The notes under the pieces: generated by a model | Databases searched by the model: none | What the model saw: only the letters and a program-made list of their open reading frames with translations | What the model was told of the DNA's origin: nothing | Made by a program: the position numbers and the translations under genes | Shown: in pieces, positions 50,232 through 60,000 of the stretch | How the letters are laid out: every line of letters starts with the position of its first letter | Numbering within the stretch: the stretch's first letter is position 1 | NCBI RefSeq assembly: GCF_036227105.1 | Contig: NZ_CP109434.1 | Span: forward strand, 4,807,001 to 4,871,000 | Direction: 5' to 3' | DNA from: Amycolatopsis sp. NBC_01488 | GTDB lineage: Bacteria > Actinomycetota > Actinomycetes > Mycobacteriales > Pseudonocardiaceae | Length of the DNA stretch: 64,000 nucleotides

Positions 50232-52817
50232 GTGGAAGCCAGCAAGCAGCACCGGACGGGCCCGCTCTCGCGCACCGAGAGCGGGCGCTCCGGCAATGCC
50301 GGGGGAACCCTCTCCGCGGTCGGACGGCTCATCGAGCGAGCGGACGCGCTGCACCTGCGCGCGCCCGAACTCGCGCTGGTCCTCGGGGAGCGCGCGGCCG
50401 CGCTTTCGGAAGCGGCCGGGGCGGACGAGCAGTGGATCCGGGCCGAGAGCCTGGTCGTGTCCGCGCGCGTCCGGCTCGGCGACCGGCCGGCCACGGTGGC
50501 CCGGGCGGTCGCGGCCCTGCGCGCGGCCGAGCACGCCGGCTACGGCGACATCGCCGCCCGGCTGCGCATCGATCTCGCCGTGTGCGCCCGCAGCCTGGGC
50601 GTGCCGCTGACCGGGCTCGCCGCATTGCGGCCCGTCCTCACCGACCCGGTCGTCTCGCCGGTGCACCGCGCCGCCGCGCTGACCCACCTGGTCGGCTGCC
50701 TCGGCTTGCTGGGGCGGAAGGCGGAACTGGACCGGGTGCTCGTCGAGGCGGACAAGCTCGTCCTCGGCGACGAGTCACTGGGCGCCGACACCCAGCTGCT
50801 GGTGCGGGCGCTGCTGCGCGTCGGCACGGCCGCGCACCGCCGCCGGCACGGAGATCTGACCGCGGCGGCCGACGCCGCCCGGACCGGCCTGGGTTTCCTG
50901 GAGAAGCTCGACAACCCGGCCGACGACGGCGGGCTCGTCCGGATCCGGCTGGTGCTGCTGCTGGTGAGCACGTTGCTCGACCGCGGCGACGCCGAAATGG
51001 CGTACGAGATCGCCGAACCGATCCTGGCCGAGCCGGTGCGGGCGGCGGGCGTCGCGCCGATGGGCTGGCTGCGGCTGGCCGTCGCGACGCGCATCCACCT
51101 GCCCGCGGGCGCCGGCGAGGCGGCGACCGAGCTGGTCCGCGAAGCCGTCGCGAGCACCGACCGGCACGGGCTGTCCGCGGTCACCGCGCGGTTGTGGCTG
51201 GAGCTGGCGCAGCTGGAGGAGCGGTTCGGGCATGCCGAGGAGGCCATCGCGTGCCTGTACCGCTCGCGGGCGGCCGAGCAGCTCCACGCGCGGGCCCGGC
51301 GGCAGGCGTGCAGCGTGCTGGCCGGCGAGTTCGGCACGGGGGAGCCGGCGTCGGTCGACCTGGACGAGGTGTTGAAGGCCGTGCCGTCGCGGCCGGTCCC
51401 GGTGGCCGCGGCCGCGCCTGCCGAGCCGGTGGACTCGCCTGCGCCGGCCTGGTCGTTCGGACGCGAGGAACCGCCGAAGTCCGAGCCTCGGCAGCCGGCG
51501 CCGGCGTGGTCGTTCGAACGGCCGCGGGTGACCGCCGACGCGGCCGAGACGTCGGTGATCCCCGCGGTGCGGGACGAGCCCCTCGTGCGTCCCGAGCCGG
51601 TCGTCGTGGAGCGGCGGCGGCCCGAGCCGGCCGAGGCGCAGCCGCCGGGCCGGCGGCGGGCGCCCGAGGTCCAGGCGGAGCCGATCGAGGTGAAGTCGGT
51701 TCCGGCCGAGCCGGTACGGCGGCGGGAGCCGGAGCCCAGCGAGGCGAAGTCGGTTCCCGTGGAGCCGGCACGCCGATGGGAGCCGGAGCCGATCGAGGCG
51801 AAGTCGGTTCCCGTGGAGCCGGCACGCCGATGGGAGCCGGAGCCGATCGAGGTGAAGTCGATTCCGGTCGAGCCGGCACGTCGGCGTGCGCCGGAGCCGA
51901 TCGAGGTGCGGTCGGCGTCCGTCGACCCGCCGTGGCGGCGTGAGTCGCCCCGCCAGGCGCAGCCGGTTCCGGCGGCCGCGCCGGAACCGGCCGACGCGCA
52001 GCCGTCCGGACGACGGCGCGCGCCGGAGTTCCCCGCCGAGCCGATCGAAGTCCGCACCGAAACCCACGGCGAACCGGCCGAGGTCCGGGCTGCCGTTTCC
52101 GAGCCACCGGCGCCGGCGGAAAGCGAGAAGCCCAAGTTCTCGTGGGCGGCGCTCGCCGAGTCGCGGCTGCGGGAGACCGCCGCCGAACGCGAGTCCGCGC
52201 CGACGCGCATCACGCCCGCGTTGCCGCTCGCGCCGGAGCCCGCCGCCGAGCGGGAGTCGTGGGAGCCGGAGGTGCGGCACGAACCGCAGCCGTCGACCCG
52301 GCACGACGCCGAGCACGGCTCGGAAGCCGCCCGGTCGGTGCTGGACCGGCTGGGGATCTCGTCGTCGGGCGGAGCGGGCGGCGGCCGTCGCCGGGCGGAG
52401 GACGCGGAGAGCCCGCGCGCCGAGGTGCGTCCCGAGCCCGAGCTGGCCCCGCCGCCGCGGCCGGAGGACGAGCCACCTTCGGTGCCCGACTACCGCGACG
52501 AAGCCGAGCCCTGGCTGCCGCGGCTGCGGATGCCACCGTCGCTGGAGCCGATGGAGGACTTCGGCCACTGGACGCCCGCGACGGCCCCGTTCCCGGAGAG
52601 CTACGCGCGCGCCATCGCGGAGGACGAGCCCCCACCGGACGCGGGCCTAGCGGACCTGCTGGCCCGCGCGCTGGCCGAGCACCAGGCAGGCACGGCGAGC
52701 GCGGCCGCGCTGGTCAAGCAGCTGGGGTCTCAGGACACGGGCCGCCGCAACGGCCACGGCCGCAACGGCCACGGCGCCGAGGTCTCGGACTCCCGCCGCC
52801 ACGGCTCAGGCGACTGA
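50232..52817 (+). CDS. TPR-like protein with long Pro/Glu/Arg repeat tail
   Basis: 861 residues in two very different parts. Residues about 30-385 are Ala/Leu/Arg-rich helical repeats of TPR type (ERADALHLRAPELALVLGERAAALSEAAG, and LAQLEERFGHAEEAIACLYRSRAAEQ). From about 385 to the end the protein is disordered-looking, rich in Pro, Glu, Arg and Val, and contains five 18-residue tandem units (PEPIEAKSVPVEPARRW type) encoded by 51687-51956. GTG at 50232, 17 bases after ettA. I know of no function; similar tails serve as flexible linkers or interaction platforms. The gene's position between ettA and the glutamate dehydrogenase seems to be a lineage feature. Confidence 0.75.
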   Translation: MEASKQHRTGPLSRTESGRSGNAGGTLSAVGRLIERADALHLRAPELALVLGERAAALSEAAGADEQWIRAESLVVSARVRLGDRPATVARAVAALRAAEHAGYGDIAARLRIDLAVCARSLGVPLTGLAALRPVLTDPVVSPVHRAAALTHLVGCLGLLGRKAELDRVLVEADKLVLGDESLGADTQLLVRALLRVGTAAHRRRHGDLTAAADAARTGLGFLEKLDNPADDGGLVRIRLVLLLVSTLLDRGDAEMAYEIAEPILAEPVRAAGVAPMGWLRLAVATRIHLPAGAGEAATELVREAVASTDRHGLSAVTARLWLELAQLEERFGHAEEAIACLYRSRAAEQLHARARRQACSVLAGEFGTGEPASVDLDEVLKAVPSRPVPVAAAAPAEPVDSPAPAWSFGREEPPKSEPRQPAPAWSFERPRVTADAAETSVIPAVRDEPLVRPEPVVVERRRPEPAEAQPPGRRRAPEVQAEPIEVKSVPAEPVRRREPEPSEAKSVPVEPARRWEPEPIEAKSVPVEPARRWEPEPIEVKSIPVEPARRRAPEPIEVRSASVDPPWRRESPRQAQPVPAAAPEPADAQPSGRRRAPEFPAEPIEVRTETHGEPAEVRAAVSEPPAPAESEKPKFSWAALAESRLRETAAERESAPTRITPALPLAPEPAAERESWEPEVRHEPQPSTRHDAEHGSEAARSVLDRLGISSSGGAGGGRRRAEDAESPRAEVRPEPELAPPPRPEDEPPSVPDYRDEAEPWLPRLRMPPSLEPMEDFGHWTPATAPFPESYARAIAEDEPPPDAGLADLLARALAEHQAGTASAAALVKQLGSQDTGRRNGHGRNGHGAEVSDSRRHGSGD
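51687..51956 (+). repeat. Five 54-bp tandem repeats inside the TPR-like gene
   Basis: Units start at 51687, 51741, 51795, 51849 and 51903. Units 2 and 3 are identical over all 54 bases; the outer ones have diverged. Each encodes 18 residues, so length changes keep the frame. Confidence 0.9.
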
Positions 52818-53640
52818 CGGCCCGCCGCACGGCTGCGGCTTCCCGCTGGGACAGCTGGTGTCTTGAAGGACTCGTTCAAGACGCATCGCCGGAACCACCC
52901 CCCCCCCCCCGGGGGGCCGAGTTCCCCAAGCGGTTCGAGTCGGCGAACTTTCGAGCCGCACCAAGCTGGCGCCGCGCCGGGCCGCGCCGCTCTGGGACGC
53001 GCCGCGCCGGCCGAACAGCGCCTGGGCGAGCAGCGCCGCGCCGCGGCGGGCTCCGCTGAGTCGGGCTTTGCCGTGGAGCGGCGGCCGCGCTGAGCGGTGG
53101 GCCGCGCTGAGTTGGGCCAGGCTGCGCCGGGCCGAGCGGCGCTGCGCCGCCGCGAGCCGCGCTGAGTCGGGCTGAGCCGCGCGAACCCCGGCGCCCGACT
53201 ACCCCGGCTCGTCGCCGAATCGCCGGATTCGCCCCACCCGGCTCGCCTCCGCGACTGCCCGCGTCGGCGAGACACCCCTATTCGTCGCCGACCTGTCCGG
53301 CCCGTGACGAGAGTGGGATCCGTCGCACCTCGACGTCGCCGACCGGCCGACACCCTTCGGCGAACGGCGTGTGCCTGGCTCTGCTGAACCGATCATGTTG
53401 GCTTCACCGGCCGTAACGTCTGCGGAGCCGGGCTGGTCAACGCCGCGCAGACCTCGGAAACCGAACCCGTCAGTAGCTTGACCGATCATGCGAATCCGCT
53501 GGCCCGGAGGGGTTTTTCGACGCTGGGGAACCCCTGGGTCTTCATGTGATCCCCGACCGCGGCGCATTAGTGTGGGGTGGCCGGAGTTCAACGCCGAACC
53601 GGCGCGGTGCCACCTCTCGCATACTGGAGTGTTGTTTCAC
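52818..53640. other. 823-bp gene-free, low-complexity region before glutamate dehydrogenase
   Basis: No supported gene. It holds a 23-bp palindrome (52860-52882), a run of 13 C followed by 6 G (52898-52916), a stretch of near-repeats of GCCGCGC and CGCTGAGTCGGGCT (about 52975-53180), then more ordinary sequence in which the dehydrogenase promoter should lie. An ORF extends from 53488 into the dehydrogenase frame but lacks a ribosome site. Confidence 0.6.
52860..52882. repeat. Dispersed 23-bp palindrome, copy 1
   Basis: GTCTTGAA-GGACTCG-TTCAAGAC. Same layout as copies at 59971 and 60001: 8-bp arms with a GA(C/G)TC centre. Could act as terminator for the TPR-like gene (43 bases after its stop). 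Confidence 0.65.
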
Positions 53641-56600
53641 ATGAGCTCGACCGGAGTCTCGTCCCCACCCGGAACCGGAGCCGAAACCGAACCCGAATTC
53701 GGTCGGCCCTCCGCGGCCAGCCCGGAGCAGATCAGGGACGACCTGATCGACGCCGCCGCCGGACTGGCGCCGGAGATCGGTGAGCTCATCCGGCTCTACT
53801 ACCGGCACATCCCCGCCGAAGAGATCGTCGGCGACGAGCCCGTCAACCTGGTCGGCGCGGTGCGCTCGCACCTGCAGCTCGCGAAGTCGCGGATGCCCGG
53901 CCGCCCGGCCGTGCGGCTGCTGAACCCGACCGTCGCCGAAGACGGCTGGGCGCGCGAAGCCACCGTCGTGCAGGTCGTCACCGACGACATGCCGTACCTC
54001 GTCGACTCGATCGCCGCGGAGTTCGCCCGGGACGGCGTGCAGGTGCAGCGGATCGTCCACCCGATCGTCGTCGTCAGCCGCGACCTGACCGGCGAGCTCC
54101 AGGAAGTCCACCCGGACGCCGACCCGGCCGACCCGCCCGCGAACTCGGCCGCCGAGTCGTGGATGTACATCGAGATCGACTTCGTCACCGACCCGAACCG
54201 CGCCCGCGAGCTCGACAACCGCCTCTCCAGCGTCCTGGGGGACGTCCGCGAGGTCGTCGAGGACGCCGAGAAGATGGCCCAGACGGCCTGCCAGCTCGCG
54301 AGCGAACTGGAAACCGAGCCGCCGCACCTGCCGCAGGCCGAGGTCGCCGAGGGCGCCCGCCTGCTGCGCTGGCTGGCCGACGGGCACTTCACCTTCCTCG
54401 GCTACCGCCGCTACGAGCTGATCGACAACCCGCACCCGGACTCGGACGAGCCCGCGTTGCGCGCGGTGCTGGCCTCCGGGCTCGGCGTGCTGCGCCAGGA
54501 CAGCCTGGCCGCCCGCGGTCTCACCGCGGGCCCGGACACCGCCGCGTCCGCGCTCTCGCCGACGCTGCTGGTGCTGACCCAGGCGAGCGCGCCGTCGACC
54601 GTGCATCGCCCGGTCTACCCGTACTACGTCGGTGTGAAGACCTTCGACGGCGAAGGCAACGTCACCGGCGAGCACCGCTTCCTCGGCATGTTCACCACCA
54701 CCGCGCTGCACGAGAACGTCCTCGACATCCCGGTGGTCTGCAACCGGGTCCGCGAGGTCATCCACCGCGCCGGGTTCCCGATGGAGTCGTTCTCCGGCCA
54801 GCGGATGCTCGAGGTGCTGCAGAACTGGCCGCGCGCCGACCTGTTCTCCGCCGACACCGACTCGCTGTACTCGACGACGACCGGCGCGATCACGCTGTCC
54901 GACCGCCGCCGGCTGCGGCTGTTCCTGCGCCGCGACCCGTACGGCCGCTTCTACTCCTGCCTCGTCTACCTCCCGCAGGACCGCTACACGACGCGGTCGC
55001 GGCTGGCGATGCAGGAAGTCCTGCTCGAAGAGCTCGAAGGCACCCAGCTCGAGTACAGCGCGCGGATCGGCGAGACCGTCCTGGCCCAGGTGCACTTCAT
55101 GGTGCACACCGATCCCGCGCGCCGGCTGGAGCCGGACACGGCGAAGATCCAGGACCGGCTGAACGACGCCGTCCGCAGCTGGGACGACCGGATGGTCGAG
55201 GCGGTCCTCGACGAACGCCGTGAGCGCTCGGACGGCGGCGTGGCCGTCGGCGTGCTCGGCGAGGAGTCGGCGACCGAGCAGGGCCAGCGGTACGCGAGCA
55301 TCTTCCCGGAGGGCTACAAGGAGGACTTCTCCGCCGAGGAGGCGCTGGCCGACCTCCGGTCGCTCGACTCGCTGACCGACGAAGGCGACCTCGCGCTGTC
55401 GTTCTACCGGCCGGCCGACGCCGAGCCGGGCGAGCGGCGCTTCAAGCTGTACCTGCGCGGCGAAGGCGTCACCCTCTCGAAGGTGCTGCCGGTGCTGCAG
55501 GCCATGGGCGTCGAGGTGGTCGACGAACGGCCGTACGAGCTGCACCGCGAAGACGGCGGCGCCTGCTGGATCTACGACTTCGGCCTGCGCGTCGCGCAGA
55601 AGATGCTCGACGAGTCCGACGACCACGCGGTCGAGCAGCTGCGCGGCCGGTTCCAGGACGCCTTCGAAGCCGCCTGGCGCGGGGACGCCGAGGTCGACGG
55701 GCTCAACGGCCTGGTCCTGCGCGCCGGGCTGACCTGGCGCCAGGCGGCCGTGCTGCGCGCGTACTCGCGGTACCTGCGCCAGGCCGGCAGCGCGTTCTCC
55801 CAGGACTACATCCAGAACACGCTGCTGAACCACACCCAGGTCGCGACGAAGCTGCTGCGGCTGTTCGAGGCCCGGTTCGACCCGCAGCTGGGCGACGCCG
55901 ACCGCGAGGCCGCCACCGAGGCGCTCGCCGGTGAGCTGAGCGCGATGATCGACGAGGTCACCAGCCTCGACGAGGACCGGATCCTGCGCCGGCTGATGGC
56001 CGTCATCCGGGCCACGCTGCGGACGAACTACCACGTGACGGACGCCGACGGGAAGCCGCGGACCTACCTGGCGATCAAGCTCGACCCGGCCGGCGTGCCG
56101 GACCTGCCCGAGCCGCGGCCGCGGTTCGAGATCTTCGTGTACTCGCCGCGCGTCGAAGGCGTGCACCTGCGCTTCGGCGAGGTCGCGCGCGGTGGCCTGC
56201 GCTGGTCCGACCGGCGCGAGGACTTCCGCACCGAGATCCTCGGCCTGGTCAAGGCGCAGGCGGTGAAGAACGCGGTGATCGTGCCGGTCGGCGCGAAGGG
56301 CGGTTTCGTCGTGAAGACGCCGCCGGCCCCGACCGGCGACGCCAGCATCGACCGCGAGGCCCTGCTCAACGAGGGCATCGCCTGCTACCGCATGTTCATC
56401 TCCGGGCTGCTCGACCTGACCGACAACCGGATCGAGGGCAAGACCGTGCCCGCGCCGGGCGTCGTCCGGCACGACGCCGACGACTCCTACCTGGTCGTCG
56501 CGGCCGACAAGGGCACCGCGAAGTTCTCCGACATCGCCAACGAGATGTCCGCGCGGTACGGCTTCTGGCTCGGCGACGCGTTCGCCTCCGGCGGTTCGGT

Positions 56601-58626
56601 CGGTTACGACCACAAGGCCATGGGCATCACGGCCAAGGGCGCCTGGGAGAGCGTCAAGCGGCACTTCCGCGAGCTGGGCAAGGACACCCAGACCGAGGAC
56701 TTCACCGTCGTCGGCATCGGCGACATGATGGGCGACGTCTTCGGCAACGGCATGCTGCTGTCCGAGCACATCCGCCTGGTCGCCGCGTTCAACCACATGC
56801 ACGTGTTCCTCGACCCGAACCCGGACGCGCCGTCGACGTTCGCCGAGCGCCGCCGGCTGTTCGACCTCCCGCGCAGCTCGTGGGACGACTACGACCGCTC
56901 GCTGATCAGCGAAGGCGGCGGGATCTACCCGCGCACGGCGAAGTCGATCCCGATCAGCCCGCAGGTGCGCGCGGCCCTCGGCCTCGACGAGGGCGTCACC
57001 GCGCTGGCGCCGATGGACCTGATCCAGGCGATCCTGCTGGCGCCGGTCGAGCTGCTCTGGAACGGCGGCATCGGCACGTACGTCAAGGCGGAGACCGAAA
57101 CCCACGCGGCCGCCGGCGACAAGGCCAACGACGCCATCCGCGTCGACGGCAAGCAGCTGCGCGTCAAGGTGTTCGGCGAAGGCGGCAACCTCGGCCTCAC
57201 GCAGCTGGGCCGGATCGAGTTCGCCCGGGGCGGCGGCAAGATCAACACCGACGCGCTGGACAACTCGGCCGGCGTCGACTGCTCCGACCACGAGGTCAAC
57301 ATCAAGATCCTGCTCGACCACCTCGTCCAGACCGGCAAGCTGGAGCGCGAGCAGCGCAACGAGCTGCTGGAGGAGATGACCGACGAGGTCGGCGCGCTGG
57401 TGCTCAAGGACAACTACCGGCAGAACGCCGTCCTCGGCGTCAGCCGGGCGCACGCCGCGCCGATGGTGTCGGTGCACGCCCGCCAGGTCCAGGCACTGGT
57501 GTCCGCGGGTGCGTTCGACCGCAAGCTCGAAGCACTGCCGAGCAACTCGGAGTTCCGCGAGCTGGAGAAGGCGGGCAAGGGCCTCACGTCGCCGGAGCTG
57601 GCGACCCTGCTCGCGCACGTCAAGCTGGAGCTGAAGGACGAGCTGCTGGCCAGCGACCTGCCCGACTCGAAGGTGTTCGCCGGCCGGCTGTCGGAGTACT
57701 TCCCGAAGCCGCTGCGCGAGCGGTTCACCGACGCGATCGGCGAGCACCCGCTGAAGCGCCAGATCATCACCACGATGATCGCCAACGAGGTCGTCGACGG
57801 CGGCGGCATCTCCTTCGTCTACCGGCTGATGGAGGAGATGAGCGCCACGGCGACCGACGCGGTGCGCGCGTACGCCGTCGTGACGCGGGTGTTCGACCTG
57901 CCGGCCCTGTGGGCGGAGATCGACGCGCTGGACAACGTCGTGCACACCGACGTCGCCGACGCGATGGTGCTGGAGACGCGGCGGCTGCTCGACCGGGCCG
58001 CGCGCTGGTTCCTCACCAACCGGCCGCAGCCGCTGGCGCCGCTGTCGGAGATCAAGCGCTTCGGCCGGGTGCTCGGCGAGCTGGTGCCGAAGATCGGCGA
58101 CCTGCTGCGCGGCCGCGAGGCGGAGTCGGTGCAGAAGCACGTGGAGGAGCTGATCGCCGCGAACGTGCCCGAGGGGCTGGCCCGCCGCGTCTCGCTGCTG
58201 CTGCACACCTACGGCCTGCTCGACGTCACCGAGGTGGCCGAGCTGGCCGAGCAGCAGATCGGCGTGGACGCCACGCACAGCCCGGCCGAGACCGCGGAGC
58301 TGTACTACGCGCTGTCGGATCACCTGGGCATCGACAAGATGCTGACCGAGATCAGCGCGCTGGAACGCGGCAACCGCTGGCACGCGCTCGCCCGGCTTTC
58401 GCTGCGCGACGACGTCTACAGTTCGCTGCGCGCGATCACGCTGGACGCGTTGCGGCACAGCGATCCCGGCTCGTCCGGGGACGCCAAGATCGCCCAGTGG
58501 GAGAAGACGAACGCGTCGCGGCTGCAGCGGGCGCGCGTCGCGCTGGACGAGATCACCAAGTCCGGCCGGCTCGACCTCGCGACGCTTTCGGTGGCGGCCC
58601 GCCAGATCCGGAGCACGGTTCGGTGA
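53641..58626 (+). CDS. gdh: Large NAD-specific glutamate dehydrogenase
   Basis: 1661 residues, matching the 180-kDa class of S. clavuligerus (about 1650). The N-terminal 700 residues contain the regulatory ACT-like parts; the dehydrogenase core is in the middle: GGLRWSDRREDFRTEILGLVKAQAVKNAVIVPVGAKGGFV with the catalytic lysine region, FTVVGIGDMMGDVFGNGMLLSEHIRLVAAFNHMHVFLDPNPD (NAD site), and LLWNGGIGTYVKA. It oxidatively deaminates glutamate to 2-oxoglutarate. I use the ATG at 53641 (CTGGAG 12 bases ahead), where the conserved part begins; the frame is open to 53488. The stop overlaps the thioesterase start (GTGA). Confidence 0.95.
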   Translation: MSSTGVSSPPGTGAETEPEFGRPSAASPEQIRDDLIDAAAGLAPEIGELIRLYYRHIPAEEIVGDEPVNLVGAVRSHLQLAKSRMPGRPAVRLLNPTVAEDGWAREATVVQVVTDDMPYLVDSIAAEFARDGVQVQRIVHPIVVVSRDLTGELQEVHPDADPADPPANSAAESWMYIEIDFVTDPNRARELDNRLSSVLGDVREVVEDAEKMAQTACQLASELETEPPHLPQAEVAEGARLLRWLADGHFTFLGYRRYELIDNPHPDSDEPALRAVLASGLGVLRQDSLAARGLTAGPDTAASALSPTLLVLTQASAPSTVHRPVYPYYVGVKTFDGEGNVTGEHRFLGMFTTTALHENVLDIPVVCNRVREVIHRAGFPMESFSGQRMLEVLQNWPRADLFSADTDSLYSTTTGAITLSDRRRLRLFLRRDPYGRFYSCLVYLPQDRYTTRSRLAMQEVLLEELEGTQLEYSARIGETVLAQVHFMVHTDPARRLEPDTAKIQDRLNDAVRSWDDRMVEAVLDERRERSDGGVAVGVLGEESATEQGQRYASIFPEGYKEDFSAEEALADLRSLDSLTDEGDLALSFYRPADAEPGERRFKLYLRGEGVTLSKVLPVLQAMGVEVVDERPYELHREDGGACWIYDFGLRVAQKMLDESDDHAVEQLRGRFQDAFEAAWRGDAEVDGLNGLVLRAGLTWRQAAVLRAYSRYLRQAGSAFSQDYIQNTLLNHTQVATKLLRLFEARFDPQLGDADREAATEALAGELSAMIDEVTSLDEDRILRRLMAVIRATLRTNYHVTDADGKPRTYLAIKLDPAGVPDLPEPRPRFEIFVYSPRVEGVHLRFGEVARGGLRWSDRREDFRTEILGLVKAQAVKNAVIVPVGAKGGFVVKTPPAPTGDASIDREALLNEGIACYRMFISGLLDLTDNRIEGKTVPAPGVVRHDADDSYLVVAADKGTAKFSDIANEMSARYGFWLGDAFASGGSVGYDHKAMGITAKGAWESVKRHFRELGKDTQTEDFTVVGIGDMMGDVFGNGMLLSEHIRLVAAFNHMHVFLDPNPDAPSTFAERRRLFDLPRSSWDDYDRSLISEGGGIYPRTAKSIPISPQVRAALGLDEGVTALAPMDLIQAILLAPVELLWNGGIGTYVKAETETHAAAGDKANDAIRVDGKQLRVKVFGEGGNLGLTQLGRIEFARGGGKINTDALDNSAGVDCSDHEVNIKILLDHLVQTGKLEREQRNELLEEMTDEVGALVLKDNYRQNAVLGVSRAHAAPMVSVHARQVQALVSAGAFDRKLEALPSNSEFRELEKAGKGLTSPELATLLAHVKLELKDELLASDLPDSKVFAGRLSEYFPKPLRERFTDAIGEHPLKRQIITTMIANEVVDGGGISFVYRLMEEMSATATDAVRAYAVVTRVFDLPALWAEIDALDNVVHTDVADAMVLETRRLLDRAARWFLTNRPQPLAPLSEIKRFGRVLGELVPKIGDLLRGREAESVQKHVEELIAANVPEGLARRVSLLLHTYGLLDVTEVAELAEQQIGVDATHSPAETAELYYALSDHLGIDKMLTEISALERGNRWHALARLSLRDDVYSSLRAITLDALRHSDPGSSGDAKIAQWEKTNASRLQRARVALDEITKSGRLDLATLSVAARQIRSTVR

Positions 58627-59042
58627 CCTACGTTGCGCACGTCCGCCCGCGCTGGACGGACATGGACGTCTACGGCCACATCAACCACGCGAAGATGGTG
58701 ACGCTGCTCGAAGAGGCGCGGATCCCGCTGCTGTTCAAGGGCGCCGTCGAGGCGGGGCTCGACCAGCTGCCGAAGGGCATCGTCGTGGTCAAGCTGGAGG
58801 TGGCCTACAAGGCGCCGATCGTGGTGTCCGGGCAGGAGCTGCGCGTCGACATCGACCTGACGGAGCTGCGCGCGGCGAGCTTCACGCTGGCCTACCGCGT
58901 CCGCACGGGGCCGGCCGAGTCCGATCCCGTGGCGGTCACCGCCGAGACGGTGCTGGCGCCGTACGACACGGTCGCGTTGCGGCCGCGTAGGCTCAGCCCG
59001 GCCGAGTCGGAGTTTCTGAAGCAGGGGTTCGCGGATGCCTGA
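58623..59042 (+). CDS. Hotdog-fold acyl-CoA thioesterase
   Basis: 139 residues. VRPRWTDMDVYGHINHAKMVTLLEEARIPLLF is the 4HBT signature with the catalytic Asp and the conserved His-Asn; VVVKLEVAYKAPIVVSGQELRVDIDL follows. The GTG at 58623 overlaps the glutamate dehydrogenase stop by four bases and the gene overlaps the next one by eight, so the three form one translationally coupled operon. YbgC-like thioesterases hydrolyse acyl-CoAs; the specific substrate cannot be told. Confidence 0.9.
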   Translation: MTYVAHVRPRWTDMDVYGHINHAKMVTLLEEARIPLLFKGAVEAGLDQLPKGIVVVKLEVAYKAPIVVSGQELRVDIDLTELRAASFTLAYRVRTGPAESDPVAVTAETVLAPYDTVALRPRRLSPAESEFLKQGFADA

Positions 59043-59670
59043 GTTGTTCGTACCGGACGCGGCGGACCGCGAGACCCTCGGCGCGTTCGTCGCCCGCGCG
59101 GTCCGGCTGGACGGCCAGACGGCCGTCCGGTTGCGGCAGCGCGGCGACGGCGTCGTCGAGGCCTGGACGGCGACGCCGTTCGAGTGCTTCGCGACGCGCG
59201 CGGTGGCGGGTGACGTCACCCCCGGCGACGTCACGGTGTCCGGCAACGAGCTGCTGGCGGCGCTGACCGTGGCGGGCGGCCCGCGGATGGACCCGGGCCC
59301 GGCCCGCGACCTGCTGTGGCACGGCGAACTGCCCCCGTCCGGCCGCTGGCCGCTGGTCGACGAGCTGCCGGCGCGGGTCGTCGCGGAGCTTGCCGACCGC
59401 GGCGTGACGCTGGCCAGGGACAACGCCGGTCCGCACGGCACCCCGCCGTCGTCGCTGATGGACCAGGCGGTGCTGACCGTGTCCGGCGAAGCGGTCGAGG
59501 TCAAGGTCCAGATGCGCTGCCTGTTCGCGATGTCCGGCATGGGTTTCGTGGATGCGGACCTGGCCGAGGACGTCGTCCGCGTGTCGGCGACGGACTCGTG
59601 GCTGCGCCTGGACGCTCGCTACGGCGCGATCGTGCGGCGCCGGCACGCGCTGCTGCCGCTGCTGTTCTGA
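59035..59670 (+). CDS. Conserved actinobacterial protein of unknown function
   Basis: 211 residues, no motif I recognise. It has no signal or membrane segment; the composition is acidic and Leu/Val-rich with blocks such as VPDAADRETLGAFVARAVRLDGQTAVRLRQ and VVEAWTATPFECFATRAV. It starts at an ATG inside the thioesterase gene (8-base overlap) and so belongs to the glutamate dehydrogenase operon. The order dehydrogenase-thioesterase-this gene appears to be a stable arrangement, judged from memory of related genomes. Confidence 0.75.
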   Translation: MPELFVPDAADRETLGAFVARAVRLDGQTAVRLRQRGDGVVEAWTATPFECFATRAVAGDVTPGDVTVSGNELLAALTVAGGPRMDPGPARDLLWHGELPPSGRWPLVDELPARVVAELADRGVTLARDNAGPHGTPPSSLMDQAVLTVSGEAVEVKVQMRCLFAMSGMGFVDADLAEDVVRVSATDSWLRLDARYGAIVRRRHALLPLLF

Positions 59671-59725
59671 TTACGGAGTTCTTGCGTCGCGGGCGTGCGC
59701 CGGTTTTCGGTGGCACGCTGGAGCC

Positions 59726-59977
59726 GTGCCCCCGGAAGACGACCGGACGGCGGACTTCCTCGACGAAGTCCGCGCGGAAGAGACGCCATGGCGCCGCGAG
59801 CGTCCGCCCGGGGAGCAGGCGCCGGGGCGCGCCGAGCGTCCTGAGAGGTGGGGCCGCACGCGAGCGGCGGGCCGGGCGGCCGCCCAAGCTGCGCCCTACC
59901 TCCAGGCCGCGGCCCTGGTGGCCTGGCTGGCGAGTGGCGCCTTCGACGACGGCTCGGGCTCGGGCGACGCGTCCTGA
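59726..59977 (+). CDS. Small hypothetical protein with C-terminal hydrophobic helix
   Basis: 83 residues from a GTG at 59726 (GGAG 3-4 bases before it). The N-terminal 55 residues are strongly charged (DDRTADFLDEVRAEETPWRRERPPGEQ); residues about 55-75 form a hydrophobic Ala/Leu-rich helix (AAAQAAPYLQAAALVAWLASGAF), possibly a membrane anchor, followed by an acidic end. Codon bias looks coding. Family unknown. The stop codon lies within the first of two 23-bp palindromes. Confidence 0.5.
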   Translation: MPPEDDRTADFLDEVRAEETPWRRERPPGEQAPGRAERPERWGRTRAAGRAAAQAAPYLQAAALVAWLASGAFDDGSGSGDAS

Positions 59978-59993
59978 ATGACTCGTTCAGGAC
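59971..59993. repeat. Dispersed 23-bp palindrome, copy 2
   Basis: GTCCTGAA-TGACTCG-TTCAGGAC, overlapping the stop codon of the small hypothetical gene. Together with copy 3 it fills the gap between two converging genes and may terminate both. Confidence 0.65.
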
Positions 59994-60000
59994 CTCACCA

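Noticed and set aside
53542..58458. A 1638-codon open frame on the minus strand opposite glutamate dehydrogenase
   Set aside because: Translation is Val/Arg/Ala/His-rich with no domain; it is the usual antisense shadow of a GC3-biased gene. The plus strand has an unmistakable dehydrogenase.
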